Positions 11,150 through 22,083 of a stretch of DNA of 64,000 nucleotides are shown here, in pieces (the first letter of the stretch is position 1; the number at the start of each line of letters is the position of its first letter). The notes under the pieces were generated by a model, which was given only the letters and a program-made list of their open reading frames with translations, ran no database searches and was not told where the DNA came from. Source of the stretch: Lactifluus volemus (lineage: Eukaryota > Basidiomycota > Agaricomycetes > Russulales > Russulaceae); contig WTXI01000020.1 in NCBI GenBank assembly GCA_022376515.1, positions 1 to 64,000 of the forward strand, written 5' to 3'. The translations under genes and the position numbers were made by a program.

Positions 11150-13283
11150 CTACTGTAGGGGAGCACTGCTGCTGGGTGCCACCCCGGACGGCCGCACCCC
11201 GATGCCGAGCACCGTCCTTAAACCCTTGTCCATATTGTCCGCCTCCTGGAACATTCCCCGAATTGTATGAAGCTCGAGTATAGATCGGGGATTAGGCTTA
11301 TTCAGCTCCCCGAGCTGATATTTGGTAGAGGCCATCTGCGATGCAGCACATGACGTTAATCATGCACCTCGTAAGAACTGGAGCAACTCACCATGTGGTA
11401 AAGCCTTCGAACGACGTCACCTTTGTTCATGCCGGCATAGGCGTGGTGAATGTATTGTTCGATACTACCGAGAACCTTATCAAGTCGATCTAGATATCGA
11501 CCGTACTCTGCAATGTCAGACTCTGGAACCGAGAGGCGAGCAAAAGCAACACCATCGAATTCTGCGACGAGGACAAAGATCAGAAACAAGGAAGATGAAC
11601 GGCTTGCCAAGACCACTCACGACCGAAAGCTCCTCTCTTCTGCTCTTCGACCCATCGATGTGCATGCACCATATCTTCCCGGGTCGGTCGCCGTATCTGG
11701 ATAGGACCCCCAGTTTGAGTAAGGAAAGCGTGAGTGCCACTTGGGTTGAATGGGCTCAGAATGACTGAGTGACCCGCTGCCCGTCGTTCATTTATGAACG
11801 AGGTAAATACGTCACCAAAACCGATTCCGTCAAGATCTTGAAGATCCAGCAGATTTGGTAAAAGTTCCAGAGGCATTTCTCCATCCTCCGAACTCAATGA
11901 ACGAGAGAGCCGTCCAGAGAGTGAGTGTGATACACAAAGTTTCTTCACATTTCTGAACGGCCTGAAAAGTTTGCGCCACTGTGTTCTGTCTACCTCGTCA
12001 TGCAACTCTGACAATCGATTGTGTACCACGTGGCTGAGCGTGAGATCGTCCACACCAGAGAGTACGGGCGAAAATGTATCAAGGATTTGCACCGCGGAAG
12101 CTACCTGCCAATCAAAGTCTTTGCACTCGATCTGCAAGCGCAAAGGGTATTGCGACCAGCTCCGATTAGGGGTTGCCATTAAATCAACGAAATCACAATC
12201 AAAAGCGACCTTGACAGTGCTGAAGCTGAGGCTCTCTGATGCCTGTATGAAATGCAAGAGGCGTGGAACACTGAAAGTGAGCTGATTGAAAAACTGGACA
12301 TCAAGAATGCTGAGCCTGGGGGCTCTGATCCTCGCGAATCCTTCCAGGTAAGCGCTGACGCCTCGAAATGAAAACACGTGGAGGTTTGAGAGCGTCACGT
12401 GCGTCAGGGTTGAGGGCCCGACATCACGGTTTGGGTGGGGTGTACAAAAATGAATCCTGAGAGTCTCCAGGTGGGGCATGAGTGAAAGCCGTGTGAGTAT
12501 ATAAGTTGGTGGAAACCAGGGGGATGGCGGGATATCCATAAGCTCGAGATTGACGAGGCCCACGGTAGTTGTGAGTAAGGGAGATCCGATCGGACGCCAA
12601 GACGTCCACACGTGGCGTAGATTGGGTGCTTGGAAGGTCCCGGGAAACGTTGGGCTCGTAGAATCTCTGGGCCGAGAACCGATACAGATGCGCTCCAGGG
12701 CTGGGTATTCCTCATCCATAGCCGCGATGAACTTGCATAAGTTTGGGGCTGGCATCCAAAGGGCAATACGATGCACACGATCTCGGTGCGAGAGCGCGAG
12801 TAGTGCACCTTCTTCATCTTCTGCTGTCATCTCACGGTCGTCATTTGTATACCAGATTGTGAGTGGGAGGAGTGGAGAATGTGCTAGCATGTCTGCTATA
12901 GGCACACCATATGTGCAAAGGAGATGGATATCCAGTCGAATCGGGGATGCAAGAATAACGTGCCGCCACTTTCGAGAGACTTGAGCTAGCCTGTACCACC
13001 AACGCTGGCGGTCCCACCTGAATCGCATGAACCCACCATCTTCTTCATCCTTGATTTGAAGTCGATAGAGATAGAATATGTTGAGAAGGGTGTCGTCATT
13101 GAGTATATGAATAGGTGCACGCCGTGGGTTGCCTGTGAGTTCTATGGAATCGAAGGTTAGCGCACGGAAGAGGTTGCGGAAGATGGATGGTGAGCTTTAG
13201 AACTCACGACTTGGTTCATCTCGGCGGGGCTTCTTAATAGGGCGCGGACGCAGACGACCAGGGGTAGACCAGCGATTGGACAT
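11150..13283 (-). CDS. F-box protein fused to an ARID-gene C-terminal segment (copy C)
   Basis: Exons are complement(11150..11335, 11392..11561, 11621..13141, 13208..13283), giving 650 aa; all phases agree. The ATG at 13283 starts MSNRWSTPGRLRP. A 66-nt GTGAGT...CTAAC...TAG intron removes a stop that otherwise makes the gene look frameshifted. The F-box region (NDDTLLNIFYLYRL plus WWYRLAQVSRKWRHVILASP) is followed by a roughly 400-residue scaffold to FINERRAAGHSV. The protein then runs on into RPTREDMVHAHRWVEEQKRG and two further exons (LSVPESDIAEYGRYLDRLDK; KYQLGELNKPNPRSILELHT). These match, with the same intron positions and phases, the last three exons of the ARID gene at 29 kb. The two exon joins with CGTCGCAG and CATCGCAG acceptors are typical. 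It lacks the ARID domain itself. It is probably an SCF adaptor with a borrowed protein-interaction tail; function is inferred. Confidence 0.7.
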
Positions 13284-13830
13284 ATCAGGGACCGGAGGGA
13301 AGGGGAGAGAAGAAACGACAGCGGTGTGATAGAAGGCTGCACTGAAGTACAGTACTTATTGTAAGCAGTTTAGCCATGGCTGTGTGCATCAACGTGGTGA
13401 TGGCGCCTTGGATCCACCCACGTGTCGGAAAAACGCCACTTAGCATATCAGTACTTGTAACTTCCCCGATGCTTGCATGAATTTCAAGAGACGATGAACA
13501 GTAAAAGTGAGATGATTGAAAAACCGGACATCGATGGGCAGGGGCTCTGATCCTCTCGCGAGGCCCTCCGAGTGAAAACTTCACGTGCCTTATAGTTGGG
13601 GTTAACATCACGGTTCGGTGATGGGAATGAAAATGGAATTGCAACTTGATATCTATAAGCTCGAGATTGACGAGGTCCAGTTGTGACGTGGCGTTGATTG
13701 GGTGCTTGAATTGTCCTGGGAAAGACCGGACAACAACCAAGAGTCGACACAGATGCGTTTAAGAATTTGGAATTCCCAAGTTTGGAGTTTGGCATCCAAA
13801 GGGCAATTTATAGTGAAGGCTTCGGTAAAC
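13284..13830 (-). pseudogene. F-box family relic
   Basis: Minus-strand fragments of the family scaffold occur in different frames: LVNLELIDIKLQFHFHS, MLTPTIRHVKFSLGG, and a VHRLLKFHASIGE-like piece. The order matches the intact genes but large parts are deleted. It is a dead copy lying just upstream of copy C. Confidence 0.6.
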
Positions 13831-14169
13831 CCCGGGCCATCCTTATTGAAGCTGACTGATCGTCATACCTCGCCAGGAACGCGTCGCAGAATTGAACAGA
13901 AAGAAATTTACACTTTACATTTACATTATTGAAGGAAATGGAGGTGACAACACGAAGGCACCACACAAATATGTAGTGGGTGTATGACCACGAATGAGGA
14001 TGAGAGCCTGAGGCTGGCGGTGTAAAAGAAAGTATGTCGGCAGGGGGAGACCCTGAGAAGGGCAGGTTGATTCCATATGTAAAGGCTAGAAGCCCAGTAG
14101 CCAAGGGCTCAGATGTGGTCGTGGCGAAGGTGGCACCACCAGTTACGGCTGCTCCTACCACTGCTGCTA
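13831..14169. other. No gene identified
   Basis: I see no supported coding frame. A plus-strand Ala/Pro-rich frame begins at 14034 but appears to be a by-product of the Gln/Glu-rich tail encoded on the other strand. Confidence 0.4.
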
Positions 14170-14528
14170 CTAAAGATGCTCTTTCTGTGTCCCCATCTCC
14201 TGCAGTATCTCCTGCAGTCGCCATAGCTGCTGATGTCGCCGCTGCTGTTGTTGTAGCTGCAACTCCTGTACACGTAGGCCCCGTCGCTGCGGCTCCCACA
14301 GATGGTGTTTCCACAGCTCCTGTAGTTCCTGCAACTCCTGCAGCTGCTTCAGCGCCTGCCATCGCAACTGTTGCTGAAGCTCCAGCTCCTGCTGCAATTG
14401 CCGCCACTCCTCATTCAGCTGTACCCATCCATGTTGCTGCTCCCGCCGCCGCCGCCGCCGCAGCTCCTCCTGCCGCTGCCGCTGCTGCTCCTGCCACTGC
14501 TGCTGCTCCCACTCCCACAGCAGCTCCC
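14170..14528 (-). pseudogene. Out-of-frame Gln/Glu-rich tail of copy D
   Basis: The frame encodes blocks of EEEEEERQLRELL, QELELQQQLRWQ and RRLQEILQEM-like sequence, homologous to the tail of copy B. It follows copy D but in another frame. It has no start of its own and is best read as the displaced C-terminus of that gene. Confidence 0.6.
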
Positions 14529-16293
14529 TCAGCTGCCGCTCCTCCTCCTCCTCCTCCTGCCACCACCGTTCCTCCCCCCCATCCTGCCACCACCGCCGCT
14601 CCTCTTCCTGCTCTTGCTCCCGCCACAACAGCTCCTCCCCCCCTCCTCCCACCGCCGCCGCTCCTCCTCCTCCTCCCGCCGCCGCCGCTCCTCCTCCTGC
14701 AGCGACTGTAGTCGCTGCTGCTGCTGCTGCTGCCGTCGCTGCATCCGCTGCTGAGATATATATGATAATGGGGTGACAAGATGGACAGGGTGGCCCGCTG
14801 CCTCTCGTTCATTTATGAACGAGGTAAATACATTACCAAAACTGCTTCCGTCAACATGTTGAAGAACTAGCAGATTTGGTAAAAGCTCAAGAGGCATTTC
14901 TCCATCCTCCGAATGCAGTGAACGAGAGAGTCGTACAGAGAGTGATTCTGGGACACAAAGTGTCTTCACATTGCTGAACGGCCTGAAAAGTTTGCGCCAC
15001 TGTGTTCTCTCGACCTCATCATGCAACTCTGACAATCGGGTGTGTGTCACGTGGCCGAGCATGAGCTCCTCCGCACCAGAGAGTACGGGCAAAAGTGTAT
15101 CGAAGATTTGTACTGTGGACGCTACCTGCCAATCAAAGTCTTTGCACATGATCTGCAAGTGCAAAGGGCATTGCTGCAAGCTCTGATCAGGTCCTGCCAT
15201 TATGTCAACGAAATCCAGATCAAAGGTGATCTCCACAGCGCTGAAGATGAGGCCCTCTGATGCCTGCATGAATTCCAAGAGGCATGGAACAACAAAAGTG
15301 AGCTGATTGAAAAACTGGATATCGAGGATGGTGAGCGTAGGCGCTCGGATCTGAGCTAAGCCTTCCAAGTAAGCGCTGACTCCTCGATATGAAAACACTT
15401 GAAGGTTAGGAAGAGTCACGTGCTTCGCTGCCAGTGATGGAGTCTCGACGTTGCGGTTCGGGTGAGGGGATTGAAAATGAATTCTGAGAGCCACCAGCTG
15501 GGGCATGAGTAAAAGCCGTGCGAGTATATAACTTGGGGGGAACCAGGGGGACGGCGGGATATCCATGAGCTCGAGATTGACAAGGCCTACGGTGGTTGTC
15601 AGTAGGGGAGATCCGATTGGACGGCCAGTCGTCCACACGTGACGTAGATTGGACGCTTGGAATGTCCCGGGGAAGGCCAGACTTGCAGAGCCTTTGGGCT
15701 GAGAGCCGATACAGATGCGTTCCAGAATGGGGAATTCTTCGTCCATGGCTGCGATGAACTTGCCTAGATTTGGGGCTGGCATACGAAGGGCAATCCGGTG
15801 CACGCGATCACGGTGCGAGAGCGCGAGGAGTGCACCTTCTTCATCCTTTTCTGTCATCTTGCGGTTGCCATTGGTGTACCAGATGGTGAGCGGAAGGGGT
15901 GGAGAATGGGCTAGCATGTCTGCTATAGACACACCATATGTGCAAAGTAGATGGATGTCCAGTCGAATTGGGGATGCAAGAATAAGGTACCGCCATTTTC
16001 GAGAAACCTGGGCCAGCTTGTACCACCAACGTTGGCGGTCCCAGCTGAGCCGCATGTTCTCGCCATCTTCTTCATCTCTGATATCGAGTCGATGAAGATA
16101 GAATATATTGAGAAGGACGTCGTCATTGAGTACTTGGATATATGAGCGCAGTGTATGGTTTGTGAGCTCTATTGAATCGAAGGTTAGGTGCACGGAACAG
16201 GGAGAATGGGTTTTGGGACTCAATACCTGGTGCAACTCGGCCGGGCTTCTTAATGGAGTGCAGAAGGCCAGTGGTAGACAAGGGACCGGACAT
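14529..16293 (-). CDS. F-box protein with Glu-rich tail, frameshifted near the end (copy D)
   Basis: Exons are complement(14529..16168, 16227..16293), giving 568 aa from ATG 16293 (MSGPLSTTG), with a 58-nt GTATTG...TAG intron identical in layout to copy B. The F-box core is NDDVLLNIFYLHRL plus WWYKLAQVSRKWRYLILASP. The scaffold runs to FINEREAAGHPV, then SQQRMQRRQQ and Glu/Arg repeats. The written frame ends in GGGRRRRRRSGS. A second minus-strand frame, 14170-14652, encodes the Gln/Glu-rich coiled coil that is continuous in copy B, ending with MGTQKEHL where B has VRLQKEHL. The switch lies in a low-complexity zone with a run of seven Cs at 14637-14643, so a slippage of one base (real or sequencing) probably separates the two. 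Without it the protein would match copy B. Confidence 0.65.
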
Positions 16294-16965
16294 GTCAGTG
16301 GGGGAGAAGTAACGGGGGTGTGATTGAAGGCCAAGTAGAAGGCTGACCCATATGGCAGTGTTAGGTGTGGCGGTGGGCGTAAAGTCACACTTCTGCAGTC
16401 CACGAGAAGTAATTCTCCTTAATAAATGCAAACGTGGCGATGCCTTACATTATCAATGTGTTGCAAGGTTCTTTCCTCTCCAGTTTCGGAATTAGACCCG
16501 GCCCACATGAGCGTACCGTGAAGCCGCTAAATTCGCCGTAAACAGTGTTCGACGGGCCGGGAAAGCCGTGAGGGCCAACCCATCCAATTACTTCGCACTG
16601 TGTACTCTACAATGAATGAAGAAAGGGTTATAGCCGGCCCAAATTAAACAAACGTACAAGTCGCGATACCAAAAATGACAGCGAGAAGAGATCGGTTCCT
16701 TTCCTGTCAGCGGTTGAATCTTATGGTCCTTGATTCACAACCAGAAATGTCATCCTGGTCCTGTCACGAGTTGTTCACCGCCCGTATAATGTCGAGTACC
16801 AGGCATGTGATAGCGAGTTTCCCTTCGCGTGATATCCCGAACCGACTCCAAGAAATCTCAGCCCAGCGTGAAGCCACATGCCAGTGTACTAGTAACGCCG
16901 TCCACGATGTCAGGTGTGGTGCAGATGCCGTGCTGCCGTCGCTATTCTGAGCTCGCTGTAACACT
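16294..16965. repeat. Duplicated flank and ankyrin-relic module, copy 2 of 4
   Basis: About 16390-16600 duplicates 8710-8935. About 16600-16965 matches 22730-23120 and 28310-28700, including the strings gtactctacaatgaatgaag and gttgttcaccgcccgtataatg. On the minus strand one copy (23 kb) reads DGSTALHW-like, suggesting an ankyrin-gene origin, but no frame is intact. Confidence 0.6.
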
Positions 16966-16969
16966 CTAC

Positions 16970-17831
16970 TGAAAGCAAGTAACTCCGCTTGCTTGCGAGT
17001 TCCAGAAAAAGGAAAGAAGGGGCCAGAGGGAAAAGGGAGGTAGAAGGGAATGAGCGGCGGCGTGAGGAAGACGAGAACGCGTAGATAGCCCGTAAGCGAA
17101 AATCTAAGCGGAATGAAAAGGGGAGGAAGTTGACAGACGCGAGATTGGGGAAAGAAAGAGACTATAGAAAACTTTGGAGAATTTGAGGGAGACAGGAATT
17201 CGAGAACAATGGTGAGCGGCAACAATCCGCTCTTCAGTACATTTTGAGACTCTATTTAAGTACATCAGAGCCGGTAGTCTAAAACGGAGACACGTAGATG
17301 TTGGGGTACCAAGTAACGTAGCGAACTGTACGGGGGCGAAGAGAACGGTCGTGAAAGTAAGTAGAGGTCGTCGGAAGTGAGATGGGACTGAAAGGGAAGA
17401 GCGCGAGGCATCTAAAGTAGCAGGGGGACAAATGGGACGCAGCCCGAGACGAAAGACAAGAAGGTAAGCACGAGGAGACGAGAAATGCCAGACTGGGCGA
17501 ACAATGGCAAACGCGAGGCGAACTAGTACGAAACGAGACACTGGGAGGACGCGAGACATGAAGGAGACAAAGAGAAAAGCTGAGAAACCGCTGCCAGTGC
17601 GTGTGTGCAGCGCGAGGCCGCAGAGAACGGGTCTATGGCCGAAGCGTAAGTGCGTCATTGCCGAGGGCGATCGTGGCCCCATATCGACAAAGACCAGGGT
17701 AAAGCAAGTCCGAGAACTTCGAAAATCAGCCAAGAATCGGCGAGAACGGGGAAATGAGAATCGCGAGGCAAGTGGGAATGCGTATGAATCGAGGCTTAAG
17801 CTTCAAGGCCAGCCGCGTGGCTGTCCTTACA
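16970..17831. mobile_element. Solo-LTR-like insertion, 862 bp
   Basis: The element begins TGAAAGCAAG and ends GTCCTTACA, i.e. TG...CA termini, and is flanked by the 4-bp direct repeat CTAC (16966-16969 and 17832-17835). The paralogous sequence near 23110-23125 reads cactctaccatctgcg with a single CTAC and no insertion, which is the exact empty site. The element has no recognisable reverse transcriptase, integrase or gag, so it is most simply a solo long terminal repeat of a retrotransposon, or a non-autonomous TG/CA element. A long minus-strand frame inside it (17104-17733) has low-complexity composition and no recognised domain. Orientation is uncertain. Confidence 0.8.
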
Positions 17832-17980
17832 CTACCATCTGCGAATCAAGGCGAAACGACCCCATTATCGTATTGGATGCTGCGAATGTTGTTGGATAAA
17901 TCAACCAGATACATTATTAAAAATAACTCTATTTTTCACTGGCAGTAATATATCGTACTAGATCTCAGTCTCTTGTGGTG

Positions 17981-19871
17981 CTAGGCCCTGCCGCTGCAGT
18001 TGCTGAAGCTGACTTGCCATAAGCTAAGGAGTCGATCCATTGCTTGAAGTGCAGACCCCTGGTTGAACTGAACCCGGTTATCAAGTTGGGGAGCCTTGGT
18101 AGATGTAAGAGTGGCACGGAATCCGTTCTGATTTCGAGCTGTACGCTGTAGATGGTCTCTATTTTGTTCCGCAAATGCGATAATGTGCCGTGGAATACGA
18201 TGTGCCTCTAGGTCTGCACCAGATGTGTGTGCAAACCGCGATAAAATGCTCATCGCGTGGGGGGTGATAAGAGACGATTCTGACGTGGTGGACAAAAGTG
18301 CTTGATAATCCGCTTCCGTGGGTTGGCGAGGCTGTGCCTGTGGTTGTGGGGGCTGAGACGGCACCGAGCTCAACTGTGAGTTCCTCAATCGCGCAACAGT
18401 GTGCATGTAAGTTTGGTCGAAGGGTCGCAACGAATCACGATATAGCTGCTGCAATCGCTGCGCTGTTAGGGGCACACATCGTGGCGGCTGATCCCCTGGG
18501 CCGATAGTGGGGAAACCCACAGCAGCGCCGATAATAGGCCACTCATCATTTGTAGAAACCTAGCATAAGAATTATTATGATCCATAGCGTGTTGAAGAAA
18601 CCTATTTTAGACACGTACGGAATCAAAGCCACCACGGGAGAACACTGCTCTATGAAGAAGCCAAGGGTTAATTGGCCGTCCCTCGATGGTGAAGTCGCGT
18701 TCGGTTGCTCTAATACCTGCAGTGCGGGCGAAGTTAGCGAAGAAAGCCTTGAATTTATCTTCAGGCAGCACGGGAATCATATTGGTCTGAATGGGCTGTT
18801 GTGAAGGGGTCTGTGCAATCTGAGGCGACCGCTGCGGTGGAGTACCAGCCATCGTCGCAAGCCCACCATTGAACGGTAGGCCATTGGTGGATACATGAGG
18901 TGACATTTGGGTCATATTCGGTTGCGGTGTTGTCGAGGGAGCAAAATTCTGTTGTGGAGTAGGGATACTACGCTGAGGTGCTACCTGGTTGACTGACGCT
19001 TGGTGTAGGGATGGGCTATTATGTTGAGGCGGTCGTTCAGGTGTTGGGTACTGTCCTGTGGGTCGTTGACCTGCTCCCAGCCATGACGCCCCATTGACCG
19101 CTTGCTGTGGGTCACCACTAAACTGCTATCAGAAATTGCCTATGATAAGACAAACCGAGCTCACTTTAACCTTCCCCTCCTGACGGTGATTATTTCACGA
19201 ATACGAAGCATAATTTGCTTCTGATTATCCAGTTTTGCCCGTCGCTGGGGATCGGGCTCGCCAAGGGCTTGAAGAGTTTTCTCCCCCTCGGTCACAGAAC
19301 GCGCCAACTGATTGAATATGTTAATAAGGTGCGGTAACGGCGCATCGGCTATATTGTTTAAACTAAGCATCTGTTGTCCCCCTTGTGAGGGGGCTTGCGA
19401 TGGTGGAGCCGAGGACTGGAGACCCGCAGAGGGAGCGGAAGGGTTGGGTTGAACAACGAGGTTTTGTAGTGAGCCTTGTCCTTGTCCTTGAGAAAGTCCC
19501 GATCCAGGGAGGTGAAAGTTTTGACCCGCCCGAGCGGTGAAGCTGGCGCTGCCATTTGGCGGTTGCTGACTCTGTGTGAGGAGATTGTTCAAGGGGCGAG
19601 TATTTGGATGATCCTGTGCCTGAACGGCGCGTTGGAGGGTATTCATCTGATTATTGGCCATCGACTGGGCATGCTGCGAGAGCGCAGACATTTGTTGCTG
19701 AGTAGGGCCACCTGCCATCCCACCAGAGGGGAAAGTTGGCGGTATATGTTGAGGAACAGCCTGTTCCTGAAATGGGACGGTTGCAGAGGCCTGCATGATA
19801 GTGAAACGCTCGCGCGCTTGCTCTTGTGTTATCAGACCCTGCGCGACTTGATTGCGCAAGGACTGTATAAT
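17981..19871 (-). pseudogene. ARID-gene copy with one ARID domain, frameshifted, downstream of copy E
   Basis: Exon-like pieces in order are IIQSLRNQVAQGLITQEQAR with a Gln/Pro-rich region to ITVRRGRLK (19160-19871); QFSGDPQQAVNGASWLGAG through LPEDKFKAFFANFARTAGIR and INPWLLHRAVFSRGGFDS (about 18619-19130); a 59-nt intron at 18560-18618; then STNDEWPIIGAAVGFPTIG onward. The ARID domain is complete here. About 18020-18040 one base is missing relative to the 23-kb copy, so the C-terminus shifts into DRLLSLWQVSFSNCSGRA. The join between the first two pieces does not work in phase with the obvious AAA/GTGAGC donor. These could be further exons of copy E (giving an F-box-ARID-ARID protein) or a dead remnant. 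Confidence 0.5.
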
Positions 19872-20083
19872 CTATAGGAAAAGAAAATAATGAGTTTTTG
19901 AAAGACTGAGGCTAAGCGCGGGAAGAATTCGGAGTAGAGGATCCGCTGCTGACTAAGCAGGTGATTCGGCCGGTGCAGCCCCCAAGCTGATGAAGAAGGA
20001 AGACATGCAAAGCATCAAAGGAACAACTTTCTCAGGTAACATGCGATGGATGAGTAAATACGTAGATACCACACCACTTTCGG

Positions 20084-22083
20084 CTAACGCAAGCGACGAC
20101 TGATTGAAAGCTGCAGACCCACCTGGTCCCGGTATTGTATTTCCGTCTTCAATTGCGACATGTCGAAGGGTCGCAACGAATCACGATATAGCTGCTGCAA
20201 TCGCTGTGCTGGTAGGGGCGCACACCGTGGCGGCTGAGAAGCATCCCCTGGACCGATAGCGGGGAAACCCACAGCAGCACCGATAATAGGCCACTCATCA
20301 TTTGTAGAAACCTAGCATAAGAATTATTATAATCCATAGCGTGTTGAAGAAAAACATTTTTGACACGTACAGAATCAAAGCCACCACGCGGGAATACTGC
20401 TCTATGAAGAAGCCAAGGGTTGATTAGTCGCCCCTCGATGGTGAAGTCGCGTTCGGTTGCTCTAATACTCGCAGCGTGGACGAAGTGACCGAAGAGAGCC
20501 TTGAATACATCTTCAGGCAGCCCGGGAAGTGACACCACCAGCTGGACAGGATGGCCCGCTGCGTGTCGTTCGTTTGTGAACGAGGTAAATGTATCACCAG
20601 CAAGTCGAAGATTCATCGGATTTGGTAATGGTTTCAGAGACATCAGATTTGGTAAGAGTTCCAGAGGCAGTTCGCCATCTTCCGAACAGAGTGAATGAGA
20701 GAGTCCCTCGGAGAGTGAGTCTGGTACACAAAGTTTCTTCACATTGCTGAACGGAGTAAAAAGTTTGCGCCATTGTGTTCTGTCGACTTCACCGTGCGAC
20801 GCTCGGTGGTGTGTCACATAGCTAAGCGTGAGCTCCCCCACACCGGAGATTACAGGCGAAAGAGTATCGAAAATTTGCACTGCTGATGCTACTTGCCAAT
20901 CAAGCTGTCTGCACATAATGCGCAAGCGCAGAGGGCTCTGCAAGCAAGTTTGATCAGGGGTTGTCATTATTAATATATCAAGCCAATAAGAATGGAAAAT
21001 GAGCGTAACAGCACAGAAGCTGAGGCTCTCTGATGCCTGTATAAATTGTAAGAGGCGTGGAACACTGAAAGTGAGCTGATTGAAAAACTGGACATCAAGG
21101 ATGCTGATTGTAGGGGCTCTGATCCTCGCGAAACCTTCCAGGTAACCGCTGACACCTCGAAATGAAAACACGTGAAGATTAGGAAGCGTCACGTGCGGAA
21201 GGGTTGAGGCCCCGACATCACGGTTCGGGTGGGGTGTACAAAAATGAATCCTAAGAGTCTCCAGGTGGGGCATGAGTGAAATCCGTGTGAGTATATAAGT
21301 TGGTGGAAACCAGGGGGATGGCGGGATATCCATAAGCTCGAGATTGACGAGGCCCACGGTAGTTGTGAGTAAGGGAGATCCAATCGGACGCCAAGCCGTC
21401 CACAAGTGGCGTAGATTGGGTCCTTGGAAGGTCCCGGGAAACGATGGGCTCGTAGAATCTCTGGGCCGAGAACCGATACAGATGCGCTCCAGGATTGGGT
21501 ATTCCTCATCCATAGCCGCGATGAACTTGCATAAGTTTTGGGCTGGCATCCAAAGGGCAATACGATGCACACGTTCTCGGTGCGAGAGCGCGAGCAATGC
21601 ACCTTCTTCATCTTCTGCTGTCATCTCATGGTCGTCATTTGTGTACCAGATTGTGAGTGGAAGGGGTGGAGAATGTGCTAGCATGTCTGCTATAGGCACA
21701 TCGTATGTGCAAAGTAGATGGATGTCCAGTCGTTTTGGGAAGGCAAGAATAAGGTACCGCCACTTTCGAGAGACCTGTGCCAGCTTGTACCACCAACGTT
21801 GGCGGTCCCAGCTGAACCTCGTATTCTCACCATCTTCTTCATCCTTGATATGAAGTCGATAGAGATAGAATATGTTGAGAAGGATGTCGTCGTTGAGTAC
21901 ATGAATATGTGAACGCCGTGGGTTGTCTGTGCCAGTGAGTTCTATGGAATCGAAAGTTAGCGCACGGAAGAGGTTGCGGAAGAAGGATGGTGAGCTTTAG
22001 AACTCACGACTTGGTCCATCTCGGCGGGGCTTCTTAATAGGGCGCGGACCTAGACGACCAGTGGTAGACCAGTGATTGGACAT
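20084..22083 (-). CDS. F-box / ARID chimeric protein (copy E)
   Basis: Exons are complement(20084..20311, 20371..21941, 22008..22083), 624 aa, phases consistent. The ATG at 22083 (MSNHWSTTG) is followed by the family's 66-nt intron. The F-box reads NDDILLNIFYLYRL plus WWYKLAQVSRKWRYLILA, and the scaffold runs to FTNERHAAGHPV. Only a few residues later the frame enters an ARID domain: LPEDVFKALFGHF, RDFTIEGRLINPWLLHRAVF, PRGGFDS, a 59-nt intron at exactly the ARID-gene position, then STNDEWPIIGAAVGFPAIG and RLQQLYRDSLRPFD. ARID (BRIGHT) domains bind AT-rich DNA, typically in SWI/SNF subunits. The ending here reads through a possible CAG/GTGGGT donor at 20122; if spliced, further ARID-gene exons downstream could be added. 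An F-box joined to a DNA-binding domain would suggest a chromatin-targeted ubiquitin ligase; that is inference only. Confidence 0.65.

Noticed and set aside
10747..11166. Very basic 139-codon minus-strand ORF
   Set aside because: It is out of frame with the Pro-rich continuation of the ARID-type tail, which shows better protein-like composition and homology.
14034..14711. Plus-strand Ala/Pro-rich ORF of 225 codons
   Set aside because: Same artefact opposite the tail of copy D; its resemblance to the ORF at 6.5 kb follows from homology of the real genes.
17104..17733. 209-codon minus-strand ORF
   Set aside because: It lies inside the 862-bp insertion, has biased composition and no recognisable domain; read as element sequence.
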